Below the pieces are notes generated by a model. It ran no database searches and was not told where the DNA came from. It was given only the letters and a program-made list of their open reading frames with translations. The translations under genes were made by a program, and so were the position numbers. From Thermoproteota archaeon (GTDB lineage Archaea; Korarchaeota; Korarchaeia; Korarchaeales; Korarchaeaceae), in NCBI GenBank assembly GCA_027491785.1, contig JAOZGJ010000101.1:62001-126000 (forward strand): a DNA stretch of 64,000 nucleotides, written 5' to 3'. Each line of letters begins with the position of its first letter. Within the stretch, counting starts at the first letter, position 1. Of this stretch, positions 8,194 to 16,437 are shown one piece after another.

Positions 8194-9219
8194 ATGAGAG
8201 TATGGCTCGATGTAATTACTCCTAAGCAAGCTAGATTAATGGCTTCCATAGCAAAGTGGCTGGGATGCGAATATTTAATTACAAGTAAGGGATTGAGTGA
8301 GTCTACCGATCTATTAAGGAAATTAAATGTTAAATTCATGGAGATAGGTAGATATGCAACTGGAGGGCTCAAAGACAAGCTCTTAGCCTATGCTGAAAGA
8401 GTTAAGTCACTTTTGGATATAGTACTAGAATTCAAACCTGATGTCTTAATATCATTTTCCTCTCCAGAAGCGATAAGAGTTGCCTTCGGCCTCTCCATTA
8501 AAGCTCTCACTATGAATGATAGCCCTCACTCCTATCATGTGGGTAGATTAACTTTCCCCCTTTCTTGGAGGATAATATATCCGGAAGCTATCCCTAGAGT
8601 AGATATGCTGCAATTAGGCGCTTCTCAAGCTGCCTTAGTTCCCTATGAAGGAGTAGATGAGGTAGCTTGGGTTAAGGACTTCCTTAAGCATAACAGTCAC
8701 CATAAAAGGGAATATGCCGTATTTATAAGACCTGAGGAGAGTAAAGCATCTTATCTACTTGGAAAAGAGAACTCCATTGCCATTGCACTTATAGATACGA
8801 TTCTTGATATGGGAGCGAAGGTCTTTGTAAAACCAAGATATATCTATCAATATAGAGCTCTAAAGGAGAGATATGGAAGTAAAATTATAATAATGGAGAA
8901 TACCGTGGATACTCTTCGGTTATTCACTAAGTTATCCCTCGTTATAACGGGAGGCGGAACGATGGCTAGAGAGGCTGCACTTCTCGGAACACCTTCTCTC
9001 TCAACGTTCCCTCTAAATATCAAGCTATATGTCAATGAATACCTGAGAAGGAAGGGATTTCCTATATGGAGGTCTCATAATTTGGAAGAAGCTAAGAGCA
9101 TCGTGAGTCAGATCTTAAGGGATCCAGATAGTTTCTTTATAGACGCATCAAGAAAAATAGATGAACTGGAGGATCCGAGGATTGTAGTAAAGGAAGTGCT
9201 AGGTGACCTAAGCAGATGA
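8194..9219 (+). CDS. DUF354 family protein (UDP-GlcNAc 2-epimerase/glycosyltransferase-B-like fold)
   Basis: Matches archaeal DUF354 (COG1817): MRVWLDVITPKQARL, DVLISFSSPEAIRVAFG, NDSPHSYHV, and the sugar-nucleotide-binding stretch VITGGGTMAREAALLGTPS. Members resemble GT-B enzymes and are often near cell-surface polysaccharide genes; the reaction is unproven. Length 341 residues is normal. It abuts the PadR gene and overlaps the next gene by 4 nt. Confidence 0.85.
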   Translation: MRVWLDVITPKQARLMASIAKWLGCEYLITSKGLSESTDLLRKLNVKFMEIGRYATGGLKDKLLAYAERVKSLLDIVLEFKPDVLISFSSPEAIRVAFGLSIKALTMNDSPHSYHVGRLTFPLSWRIIYPEAIPRVDMLQLGASQAALVPYEGVDEVAWVKDFLKHNSHHKREYAVFIRPEESKASYLLGKENSIAIALIDTILDMGAKVFVKPRYIYQYRALKERYGSKIIIMENTVDTLRLFTKLSLVITGGGTMAREAALLGTPSLSTFPLNIKLYVNEYLRRKGFPIWRSHNLEEAKSIVSQILRDPDSFFIDASRKIDELEDPRIVVKEVLGDLSR

Positions 9220-9485
9220 GTATGAATAAAAGGAGGGGAACTCTAAGAAGCTGTGATCCTTTTTTAGAGCTAGAGGATGTTATTTATATAGATGTGAACT
9301 CTAGTTTCAGCGATATTATAGAGAAGCTAGTTTCTTTGGATTGTTTTATTGTGAGTGGAAAGTGTAATGATCCAGATATCTCGTTAGTAGCTTTTCTAGC
9401 CAGGTTACTTGATAAGGAAGTTTGCTGGACCGGTGAAAGACCTAAGGGTCTCTTATCTTACTTAGTTACAGGTAAACTAGAGTAA
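9216..9485 (+). CDS. Small hypothetical protein coupled to DUF354
   Basis: An 89-residue soluble protein with alternating hydrophobic strands (VIYIDVNSSF, CFIVSG) and a helix (LVAFLARLLD), suggesting a small alpha/beta domain. No family recognised. The ATGA overlap with DUF354 argues it is real. Its last 9 nt overlap the convergent flavoprotein gene. Confidence 0.6.
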   Translation: MSMNKRRGTLRSCDPFLELEDVIYIDVNSSFSDIIEKLVSLDCFIVSGKCNDPDISLVAFLARLLDKEVCWTGERPKGLLSYLVTGKLE

Positions 9486-10796
9486 TCTATATTTCCTACT
9501 CATTCCTTCTGCGGTTATCGTTATAGGATCAAGAAGGTCGCATAGCTCAGGCTGATATGCGAATTCCATAAGTCTAACATCCTGCACTCTAAAACCTGCA
9601 TAGATAGCAGCGGTTAAGAACAAAATTCTCTCTCTAACTCCTCTCCTACCAAATAATTGAGCACCGAGTATTTTGCCTCTCCTATCCGTTATCAACCATG
9701 TTATGAAAGTATCTCTTCCCGGCATGTATCTGGGAAGATCTGAGCCGGCAAAGCGGAAGGCCAAGTAATCCATACCCAATTTATCAGCCTTGCTAGCGGA
9801 AAGCCCTACTCCACCGAACCAGTAATCCCCGACTGGTACTATATAAGGGGAGAGTGCTCCCTTATACTTAATGTTGGTTCCTGATACATTCTCAGCCGCT
9901 ATCCTACCCTGCACTACGGCTGTGGATGCCAAGCCTGTAGCTGTTGGGTGTCCTGTTACAAAATCTCTAACTTCCGCTACATCTCCTGCAGCAAGTATGT
10001 TAGGATCGGATGTATAGAGATACTCATCCACTTTAACCGCTCCTGTTTCTCCTATAACGAGACCTGAACGTAAGGCCAAGTCTGAGTTTGGCTTTGCTCC
10101 GATAACTACTATTGCTGTATCAGCTTCTATCTTACCTGAATTAGTTACAACATAGCTTAGCTTCCCTCCAGAACCTTCTAACTTTTCCATACGAGTTTTA
10201 AGCATCACTTTGACACCCATTTTAGTGAGTGTACGAGCTATCATGGAGGAGATAGGTGGGTCAAGCTTACCTGGCATTAGCTGCTCAAGGGCCTCTATCA
10301 GAATCACTTCCCTTCCAGTCTTAGCTAGCTCTGCTGCTACTTCTATGCCTGTTGCGCTACCTCCCACAACAGCTACTTTATTCCCCAACATGTTAAGAAG
10401 TCTTTTTACAGTATCTATATCCCATACAGTCCCTACTCCATCTAGACCCATCCCTTCAATCCTTGGAAATACAGGCCTCAAACCAGTAGTTAATATAAGT
10501 TTATCATAGTAAAGGCTATCTGATGATCCCTCTTTATTAAAATAAACTTCTTTTTTCTCGGTATCTATCTTATATGCCTCGGCTTCCAGTATTATATTAA
10601 TTCTTCCTTTAGGAGCAGTCTTCTCCAGAGCCTCCAATGAGAGACGACCCCCAACGACGGCAGGAAGTGAGCAAGGATGATTCGAGACGTATTTTCCCTT
10701 CTCAAGCACATAAACATCTGAATCCGGATCTACTTTTTTCAACACGGCAGCAGCAGTTTGCCCTGCTGTGCCATGACCAACGACGACGTATTGCAT
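9477..10796 (-). CDS. FAD/NAD(P)H-dependent oxidoreductase, CoA-disulfide reductase / NADH oxidase type
   Basis: Two dinucleotide-binding sites are visible: FAD motif VVGHGTAGQTAAAVL at the N-terminus and NAD motif VAVVGGSATGIEVAAEL near residues 150-165. The FAD ribityl site TSDPNILAAGDVAEV is near 270. A single Cys in NHPCSLPAVVGG occupies the redox-Cys position of CoA-disulfide reductases and NADH:sulfur oxidoreductases. Likely roles are oxygen detoxification, sulfur reduction or CoA-disulfide reduction; sequence does not separate them. 439 residues, full length. Confidence 0.88.
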   Translation of the reverse strand: MQYVVVGHGTAGQTAAAVLKKVDPDSDVYVLEKGKYVSNHPCSLPAVVGGRLSLEALEKTAPKGRINIILEAEAYKIDTEKKEVYFNKEGSSDSLYYDKLILTTGLRPVFPRIEGMGLDGVGTVWDIDTVKRLLNMLGNKVAVVGGSATGIEVAAELAKTGREVILIEALEQLMPGKLDPPISSMIARTLTKMGVKVMLKTRMEKLEGSGGKLSYVVTNSGKIEADTAIVVIGAKPNSDLALRSGLVIGETGAVKVDEYLYTSDPNILAAGDVAEVRDFVTGHPTATGLASTAVVQGRIAAENVSGTNIKYKGALSPYIVPVGDYWFGGVGLSASKADKLGMDYLAFRFAGSDLPRYMPGRDTFITWLITDRRGKILGAQLFGRRGVRERILFLTAAIYAGFRVQDVRLMEFAYQPELCDLLDPITITAEGMSRKYRLL

Positions 10797-10869
10797 GACT
10801 CTCCCCCTCAGCTTAATAGAGATTCATTAGTTTAATATTGAGTTAAGCTTTTGAGAGAAGGGGTGTCAC

Positions 10870-11634
10870 TTGGCTTATATAGAACTTGTGAAATTGAAAG
10901 ATATTAAGCTCAAGAACCCTGTTTTAGTCCAAGGAGTACCTGGGCTAGGTTTAGTTGGCAAAATAGCCGCAAGCTATCTTATAAGGAAACTCGGAGCTGA
11001 GAAGATAGCAGTTATATATAGCGATTATCTTCCCTTGCCAGATGGATCGTCAGGCATTAGGATCGAGGGGGAAGATATACAGCCTCCTAGCTATGATATA
11101 TATGTTATAAAAGGATCTAGGAATGACCTACTTGTATTAACGTCAGAAGTGCAGCCTATAGCCTTTGGACAATACAAGATAGGAGAGCTTGTCTTGGATT
11201 ATGCCCAAGAGTTTGGGCTATCGACAGTAATAACCATGGGGGGATATGTACCTGGCTCTCCTGATATCAAAGGGGTTTTTGCATGCACTAATAAGGATAG
11301 TTTCATGGAGAGATTGAAGAAGGTAGGTGTACAACCATTGATAGGAGGCTACGTTACAGGAGCTGCTGGTCTTTTGGTTGGTCTAGCCGACTTAAGGGGG
11401 ATTACTAGTGCTTGCCTATTGGGAACAACAACTGGGGCTTTTCCTGATCCAAAGGCTTCTAAGATGGTTCTTGAAGTCATTGATAAGCTTTACGATCTAA
11501 ATATAGATCTAGGAGAACTGGAGAAGGAAGCAGAAGCTGCAGAGGAGATAATTAAAGAGGAAATTAAGCTAGGAGAAAGCGAAGAATATAAGCCTGAGGG
11601 GGAAGAGGAGAGAGGTCTTCCTTATCACGGGTAG
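10870..11634 (+). CDS. PAC2-family protein, second copy
   Basis: Same fold as the 7077 protein: PVLVQGVPGLGLVGKIAASYL, LTSEVQPIAFGQYKIG, and YVTGAAGLLVGLADLRGI. The C-terminus is a very acidic helix (EKEAEAAEEIIKEEIK) and a tail ending PYHG. TTG 10870 follows an AGGGGTGTC Shine-Dalgarno. Related to proteasome assembly chaperone 2; the archaeal role is unproven. Confidence 0.85.
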   Translation: MAYIELVKLKDIKLKNPVLVQGVPGLGLVGKIAASYLIRKLGAEKIAVIYSDYLPLPDGSSGIRIEGEDIQPPSYDIYVIKGSRNDLLVLTSEVQPIAFGQYKIGELVLDYAQEFGLSTVITMGGYVPGSPDIKGVFACTNKDSFMERLKKVGVQPLIGGYVTGAAGLLVGLADLRGITSACLLGTTTGAFPDPKASKMVLEVIDKLYDLNIDLGELEKEAEAAEEIIKEEIKLGESEEYKPEGEEERGLPYHG

Positions 11635-11687
11635 GCTTAGCTGACACAACTTTATAGCCCATTCCTATCAGTATATCGGGAGGGCAA

Positions 11688-12683
11688 ATGCCTAGAAGAG
11701 ACGATGAGATACCCGTTTATACTCCTGAGCTTCCTTATCAACCTAAGATTAGCAGTAAGGCAATAATAGCGGCAGGGATAGTGATAGTCGCCATAATATT
11801 AGCTTTTCTTAGCGTATATACAATTGAACTTGGTTATGCAGCGGTTACAGTCGATCCATTTACGGGTGCAATATCTCAGCCGGTAATAGGACCTAAGATA
11901 GCATTTAAGATGCCTTGGCAATCCGTTAAGAAGATTTACATAGCAACAGACGCGGTCCACATGTGGACTGATGTTAGCGCCGTTAAACATGGTTATGGTA
12001 GCGCTATAGGCGATTATCCAGCAATAGAATCACTTACTAAGGATGGACTCCAAGCATGGATCGATTTAACCGTAAGGTGGCATATAATACCTAGCTCTGT
12101 GCCTAAGATAGTGGAATCATACCCAGCCTTGGACTATGAGGATAAGCTTATCGTTCCAGAGATCAGAAAAGTTGCAAGAGATGTTCTCTCTAAATATCAA
12201 GCGGCTGAGGTACCTGTTGCCCGTGATAAGATAAGCAGTGAAATATATAACTCATTAGAGGGGATTTTCAATAGGGATGAAACGACAGCGGGAGGAATAG
12301 TAATAGATGAGGTATATGTGAGGAACATAAAGTTACCAGACGAATTCCTCAAAGCAATCCAAGATAAGTTGGCATCGCAGCAGAGGATGATAGCTGCATA
12401 CTATGATAAAAATAGAACTCTAATACTTGCTAACGCGTCTGCAATGGCTAAAATTCTAGAGGCCGAAGGAGAGGCTAAATCTAGGATAATAGTGGCAAAT
12501 GGGACCGCCAAATCAATAGATATATTAGTTAGCTCAGGAGCTAATCCCAAGGACATAGCACCTTTAGTTATTTACCTAGAGGGATTAAAGGATATAGCGA
12601 AGTCCAATGCTACTATAATAGTTAGTGCCTCTGGGGGTAGTACCCCCATACTCTATCCGATTGCCACTAAGGGAGGAGATTAG
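11688..12683 (+). CDS. SPFH/band-7 (stomatin/prohibitin-like) membrane protein
   Basis: One N-terminal transmembrane helix at about residues 26-46 (IIAAGIVIVAIILAFLSVYT), then a band-7 domain containing WIDLTVRWHII, RKVARDVLSKYQAAE and an Ala/Glu-rich helix (AMAKILEAEGEAKSRIIV) typical of SPFH proteins. These form membrane-bound oligomeric rings. It follows a TATA-like CTTTATAGC about 40 nt upstream and is 1 nt from the PPC gene. Confidence 0.87.
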   Translation: MPRRDDEIPVYTPELPYQPKISSKAIIAAGIVIVAIILAFLSVYTIELGYAAVTVDPFTGAISQPVIGPKIAFKMPWQSVKKIYIATDAVHMWTDVSAVKHGYGSAIGDYPAIESLTKDGLQAWIDLTVRWHIIPSSVPKIVESYPALDYEDKLIVPEIRKVARDVLSKYQAAEVPVARDKISSEIYNSLEGIFNRDETTAGGIVIDEVYVRNIKLPDEFLKAIQDKLASQQRMIAAYYDKNRTLILANASAMAKILEAEGEAKSRIIVANGTAKSIDILVSSGANPKDIAPLVIYLEGLKDIAKSNATIIVSASGGSTPILYPIATKGGD

Positions 12684-12684
12684 T

Positions 12685-13098
12685 ATGAAGGCCTTTAATA
12701 TTAAGAAAGTCCATATTATGAGAATAGATCGCGGAGAAGAAGTCATCTCAGCGATAGAACGGGCATGTAAGGATAATGGGATAAAAGCGGCAGTCATAAG
12801 CGGGTTAGGATTTCTAAGCAAAGCAAAAATAGCGATATTTAACCCAGAAAAGGAAAGATATGATTCTTTTGATGTTAATAACCCTATGGAGTTAGCATCT
12901 CTTAATGGAAATATAAGTTTAAGAGAAGGAAAACCCTTTGCTCACATACACGTCGTACTGGGAAGTAGAGACAACGTTATTGCGGGGCATTTGATTGAAG
13001 GATATGTAGGTGGCACTACTGAAATAGCAATATTTGAACTCGAAGGGGAACTATTGAGGAATATCAAGCGTGGAGGCTTAACTCTTCTTAACGTCTGA
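12685..13098 (+). CDS. PPC-domain (DUF296) protein
   Basis: A 137-residue PPC domain: IERACKDNGIKAAVISGLGFL, the metal-site-like HIHVVLGSRDNVIAGHLIEG and TEIAIFEL. Family members form trimers and in plants are fused to AT-hooks; archaeal single-domain versions are uncharacterised. ATG 12685 follows GGGAGGAGAT with ideal spacing, so longer upstream readings are unlikely. The 3' end overlaps the convergent surE by 21 nt. Confidence 0.85.
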   Translation: MKAFNIKKVHIMRIDRGEEVISAIERACKDNGIKAAVISGLGFLSKAKIAIFNPEKERYDSFDVNNPMELASLNGNISLREGKPFAHIHVVLGSRDNVIAGHLIEGYVGGTTEIAIFELEGELLRNIKRGGLTLLNV

Positions 13099-13974
13099 TG
13101 CTCTTAGCAGGTCAAGCAGGTAATCTCCTAACATCTCAGTTAAAGAAAACATTTTCTCTAAAGCATTCTTTCTTTTTCTATTAAATTCTTCGCAATTCAA
13201 TTCTCTTACGCTGAGATCCAGGGTTATTGGTGTAATAGATACCGCCCTCTCCACCATAAGAGCATAGAGGTCAGTTCCTCTATCATTTTCTGTTACTGGT
13301 ACAGGATTGCCTCCTAACCAATAGTAAGGGTTACCTCTTGTGTCTATTCTCTCAAGAACATAGTTTTCGAACTTCATTCTTGCTAACCTAGTGATTCTGA
13401 TAGGAGTATCATCCGATATCTTATAAGGAAAGTTCACGTTGAGGAGATCTATACCATCTGGTAAGCCATTAGCTGTTATCCATTCTGTTATCTTAGCAGC
13501 AAGCTTTGCATGTATAAGAAATTTGTCAACAGGACGGCTTGGTTGACCTGTTGGTATCTCCACACTAAAGGCAGAGGAGGTTATTCCCATTATGGTCCCT
13601 TGAAGAGCCGCAGCTATAGTACCACTAGTGAATATATTATCCAAGGTTATGTTATCTCCTATGTTTATACCTGAGACCACTACATCAGGTTCGGAGTCCA
13701 TTATATACTTTACAGCCATTGTTACGGCATCTCCGGGTGTTCCACTTACCGTAAAGGCTTCTCTATATCCAAAGCCCCTGACCTTTACTGGGAGCTTCCT
13801 TATCCTCAAGGGCTTGTGAAGCGTGATCCCCTTACCAGCTGCGCTCATCTCATGCTCCGGTACCACCGCTGTAACTTTACCCAATCTGGCCTCTAGAAGG
13901 CCTGCCCAGAAGGCTCTAAAGGGAGCAGAATGGAGTCCATCGTCATTAGTCAGTAAAATAGTGAACATTTTCAC
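13078..13974 (-). CDS. surE: 5'/3'-nucleotidase SurE
   Basis: Metal-dependent survival-protein phosphatase acting on nucleoside monophosphates. The catalytic LLTNDDG motif is at the N-terminus, followed by VVPEHEMSAAGKGITL, the VSGINIGDN motif and SGTIAAALQG. Somewhat longer (298 residues) than the typical 250, with extra C-terminal helices. Its start overlaps the disulfide oxidoreductase stop by 4 nt. Confidence 0.95.
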   Translation of the reverse strand: MKMFTILLTNDDGLHSAPFRAFWAGLLEARLGKVTAVVPEHEMSAAGKGITLHKPLRIRKLPVKVRGFGYREAFTVSGTPGDAVTMAVKYIMDSEPDVVVSGINIGDNITLDNIFTSGTIAAALQGTIMGITSSAFSVEIPTGQPSRPVDKFLIHAKLAAKITEWITANGLPDGIDLLNVNFPYKISDDTPIRITRLARMKFENYVLERIDTRGNPYYWLGGNPVPVTENDRGTDLYALMVERAVSITPITLDLSVRELNCEEFNRKRKNALEKMFSLTEMLGDYLLDLLRASDVKKS

Positions 13975-14687
13975 TCCCTCAGGGCTTTAATTAGATCCAT
14001 TGCGTATTTCTCATCGGGCTGTACTCCAACAGATATGTCCTTAGGTACTTCGTCTCCATCCTCCCTAATTGTAATTACATTATGAGGGACCGCTGAAACG
14101 CCGAAGGTATTAGCTAACTCAGGATTTTCATAGGCTTCAACGCAATCAGCCTCTACTATTCCTCTTAGCTCTATAGCAAACTTATTAGCCAAGAGAACTT
14201 GGTGGGGGCAGTAAGGACATGTGGGCGTAACGAATATCATTACATGGGCTTCCTTTCCATAGTTTTTAGCCTCCTTCAGTATCTCCCTTACTCTCTCAGT
14301 AAGGCCGCTGTCATCCCTACTAACCAAGATCAGCGTTTCAACAAATGCCCATGCCTCATATCCTGCTGGGGCACCTGTATACCTTATCTTATAGCCCACC
14401 TTTGGATCTATAAGAATCGTAGGTGTTCTTGAAATTGCATATTCCTCTATTAAGGACGGCTCTAGAGTCACATCATATATCTCATGGGATATCTTATCAG
14501 AGAGAGCACTAAGTTCAGCCAATAATTGCTCAGTCCATTTGGAGTATTCCTCGTTTCCTACTCCCTTAAACATTAGTAATTCCACCGATCTAAGCATCTC
14601 TGAGTCAAACCGAGCTTTAAGCTGTGCAGCGGTTTGATCGTCAATTATCCTTTGAGAAGGGTTAATATTATTGCTCATATCATCCAC
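13971..14687 (-). CDS. Protein disulfide oxidoreductase (tandem thioredoxin fold) with only one CxxC
   Basis: Two thioredoxin-fold halves: residues 20-125 with cis-Pro in SRTPT, and 130-238 with the active site CPYC at 157-160 and cis-Pro in SAVPH. Archaeal Pdo enzymes normally have CxxC in both halves. Here the N-terminal site reads GVGNEEYSKW at 42-51 and has no cysteine. The enzyme should act through its C-terminal site only. GTG 14687 or ATG 14678 is the start. Probably co-transcribed with surE. Confidence 0.9.
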   Translation of the reverse strand: MDDMSNNINPSQRIIDDQTAAQLKARFDSEMLRSVELLMFKGVGNEEYSKWTEQLLAELSALSDKISHEIYDVTLEPSLIEEYAISRTPTILIDPKVGYKIRYTGAPAGYEAWAFVETLILVSRDDSGLTERVREILKEAKNYGKEAHVMIFVTPTCPYCPHQVLLANKFAIELRGIVEADCVEAYENPELANTFGVSAVPHNVITIREDGDEVPKDISVGVQPDEKYAMDLIKALRE

Positions 14688-14773
14688 CGGTGGGTTATGC
14701 CCTCTTATCTATTTAAATTCCATTATATTAACTCCTTGGGTAGGGGGTCATACTACTATAAAACGGCGTTAAC

Positions 14774-14790
14774 TTTAATATATATAAATA
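14774..14790 (+). promoter_or_regulatory. TATA box for the ECF S-component gene
   Basis: A strong AT-only element, TTTAATATATATAAATA, is centred about 26 nt before the ATG at 14809. Transcription would start at or just before the start codon, although an AAGGGGTAG sequence is also available as ribosome-binding site. Confidence 0.55.
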
Positions 14791-14808
14791 ATAAGGGGTA
14801 GAAAGCTA

Positions 14809-15351
14809 ATGTTTTACGAAAAAAGAAATAAATCTCTGTCAAATGTGACCGCACAAATAGGCATATGGACGGCTTTATCTGTTGTCACTAGATTAGGGAA
14901 ACACCTGTTAGTGGGACCTATTCAGTTTATTAACTTACCTTTGTTATTCGCAATGCTTTCTGGTATGCTATATGGTGCACAAGTTGGTATGGGGGTCGGA
15001 TTCCTCTCATTTCTTGTTTCTGATAGTTTTTTGGGTTTAGGGCTGTGGACCATAGTTGATGGAGGCGTTGCTGGAATATTAGGTGCTCTATGGTCGAAAA
15101 TTAGGACTAAAAATAGACTCTTCCTAGTTATCTTAGCTTATATATCGACTTTCCTATATGATATAGCAACTTCATGCATTTTATACATGATTTTTGGCCT
15201 AAACCCTGTTGAGGCGATTATCATTGGGATATTAGGCTTATTCATTCCAGTAGCTGGAGGCGATATATTCGCTATAGGTCCTACTACTGAAGCTGCAACA
15301 GCTATGGTGCTCTTATTTATAGCGGATAAATTATTAAGAAAAAACACTTGA
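14809..15351 (+). CDS. ECF-transporter S-component-like membrane protein
   Basis: A 180-residue protein with five to six hydrophobic helices (FINLPLLFAMLSGMLYG, VGMGVGFLSFLVSDSFLG, ILGLFIPVAGGDIFAIGP). The pattern of substrate-capture proteins of energy-coupling-factor vitamin transporters fits best. No ATPase or T component is adjacent, so a shared ECF module elsewhere would be needed. Substrate unknown. Bounded by AT-rich DNA. Confidence 0.65.
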   Translation: MFYEKRNKSLSNVTAQIGIWTALSVVTRLGKHLLVGPIQFINLPLLFAMLSGMLYGAQVGMGVGFLSFLVSDSFLGLGLWTIVDGGVAGILGALWSKIRTKNRLFLVILAYISTFLYDIATSCILYMIFGLNPVEAIIIGILGLFIPVAGGDIFAIGPTTEAATAMVLLFIADKLLRKNT

Positions 15352-15565
15352 TTTTTGCCACCACCTATTTGTTCATTAATTTTTCCCTATTTAGGTATGT
15401 CTTTTTTACATATAATAGCTTATATTATTTATTATATAGAGCATATATAAAAATATATGAAAGTTTTATGGGAGATATTATAAATTTTTTAAAGATAAAG
15501 GGACATGTTAAGAGATATAGATATCTTTTTACTCTTTCACTTGACAGTATATAGGGTGATCCCCC
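15352..15565 (+). other. AT-rich intergenic region before porG
   Basis: About 210 nt of A/T-rich sequence without a convincing gene. It holds several TATA-like stretches (for example around 15436-15460), so the porGDAB promoter probably lies here. GGTGAT at 15555-15560 is the proposed porG ribosome-binding site. Confidence 0.4.
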
Positions 15566-16153
15566 CTGATAGAGATAAGATGGCATGGTAGAGGTGGTCA
15601 AGGAGTTTGGAGCGGTTCTGCGGTACTTGCATATTCTGCTATTAAAGCGGGAAAATATGCCCAGTCTTTTCCACAATTTGGCCCCGAGAGGATCGGTGGA
15701 CCTGTAACAGCTTTTAACAGAATAGATGACGAGCCGATCGTTGATAGAGGCCCGATCTACGAACCCGATATAGTCATAGTAATAGATCCAAGCCTGTTAA
15801 AACAGAGATACCTTAGCTCTCTCTTAAGCGGGTTGAAGAAGGGAGGATATTTCCTCGCTAATAGTGAGAGTGAGCCATCCAATTTGAGGAAACAGCTAAA
15901 TTTGCCAGAAGAAGTTAACGTATGGACAGTAGACGCAACAACAATAGCCTTAGAGGAAATAGGGAGGGCTTCTCCGAATACCACAATGCTAGGTGTACTG
16001 CTAGCTGCTACAAATATCCTACCAGTTGAGTATCTAGAGAAGGGAATTCTATGGAGGTGGCCTGGAGCTGTAGGTGAGAAGAACATAAATGCGCTAAAGA
16101 GAGCAATGAAGGAAGCCAAAGTGGATCCTGCTAAGGAGGTGGTTCGCGTATGA
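15566..16153 (+). CDS. porG: Pyruvate:ferredoxin oxidoreductase gamma subunit, apparent CTG start
   Basis: Gamma chain of a four-subunit 2-oxoacid:ferredoxin oxidoreductase. Reading from CTG 15566 gives (M)IEIRWHGRGGQG, the textbook N-terminus of this family, followed by SFPQFGPERIGGPVTAF. The frame is closed by TGA at 15557 and the first canonical in-frame start is TTG 15833, which would delete the conserved GRGGQG motif. GGTGAT at 15555-15560 is 5 nt before the CTG. The stop overlaps porD as ATGA. Total length 195 residues is normal. Confidence 0.92.
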   Translation: MIEIRWHGRGGQGVWSGSAVLAYSAIKAGKYAQSFPQFGPERIGGPVTAFNRIDDEPIVDRGPIYEPDIVIVIDPSLLKQRYLSSLLSGLKKGGYFLANSESEPSNLRKQLNLPEEVNVWTVDATTIALEEIGRASPNTTMLGVLLAATNILPVEYLEKGILWRWPGAVGEKNINALKRAMKEAKVDPAKEVVRV

Positions 16154-16425
16154 GTACCCCTATGGTAGGTTGGAAAGAAGTTCCTATGGCTGCTGTTCCT
16201 TTTTTAAGTTCTAAGGAGTATCCTACAGGTGAATGGGCAGTTTTTCAACCGAAGATTGATGAATCAAAGTGCATAAAATGTGGCCTTTGCTGGATGTACT
16301 GTCCTGATAGTGTTTATAGGTGGAATGGTGAAGAAGTGCCAGTCCCTGACTTAGATCATTGCAAAGGATGCGGTATCTGCGTAGCCGAGTGCCCTACTAA
16401 GGCTATAGAGCTTGTTAGAGTTTAA
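16150..16425 (+). CDS. porD: Pyruvate:ferredoxin oxidoreductase delta subunit (2x[4Fe-4S] ferredoxin)
   Basis: A 91-residue ferredoxin-like subunit that passes electrons from the thiamine centre to ferredoxin. Two clusters are clear: CIKCGLCWMYCPD and CKGCGICVAECP. The preceding TGEWAVFQPKID is typical of PorD. Second gene of the porGDAB operon. Confidence 0.95.
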   Translation: MSTPMVGWKEVPMAAVPFLSSKEYPTGEWAVFQPKIDESKCIKCGLCWMYCPDSVYRWNGEEVPVPDLDHCKGCGICVAECPTKAIELVRV

Positions 16426-16437
16426 GGAGGCGATCTT

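Noticed and set aside
15348..15554. 68-codon frame between the ECF S gene and porG
   Set aside because: Low-complexity Tyr/Phe/Ile sequence in AT-rich DNA, overlapping the likely porG promoter.
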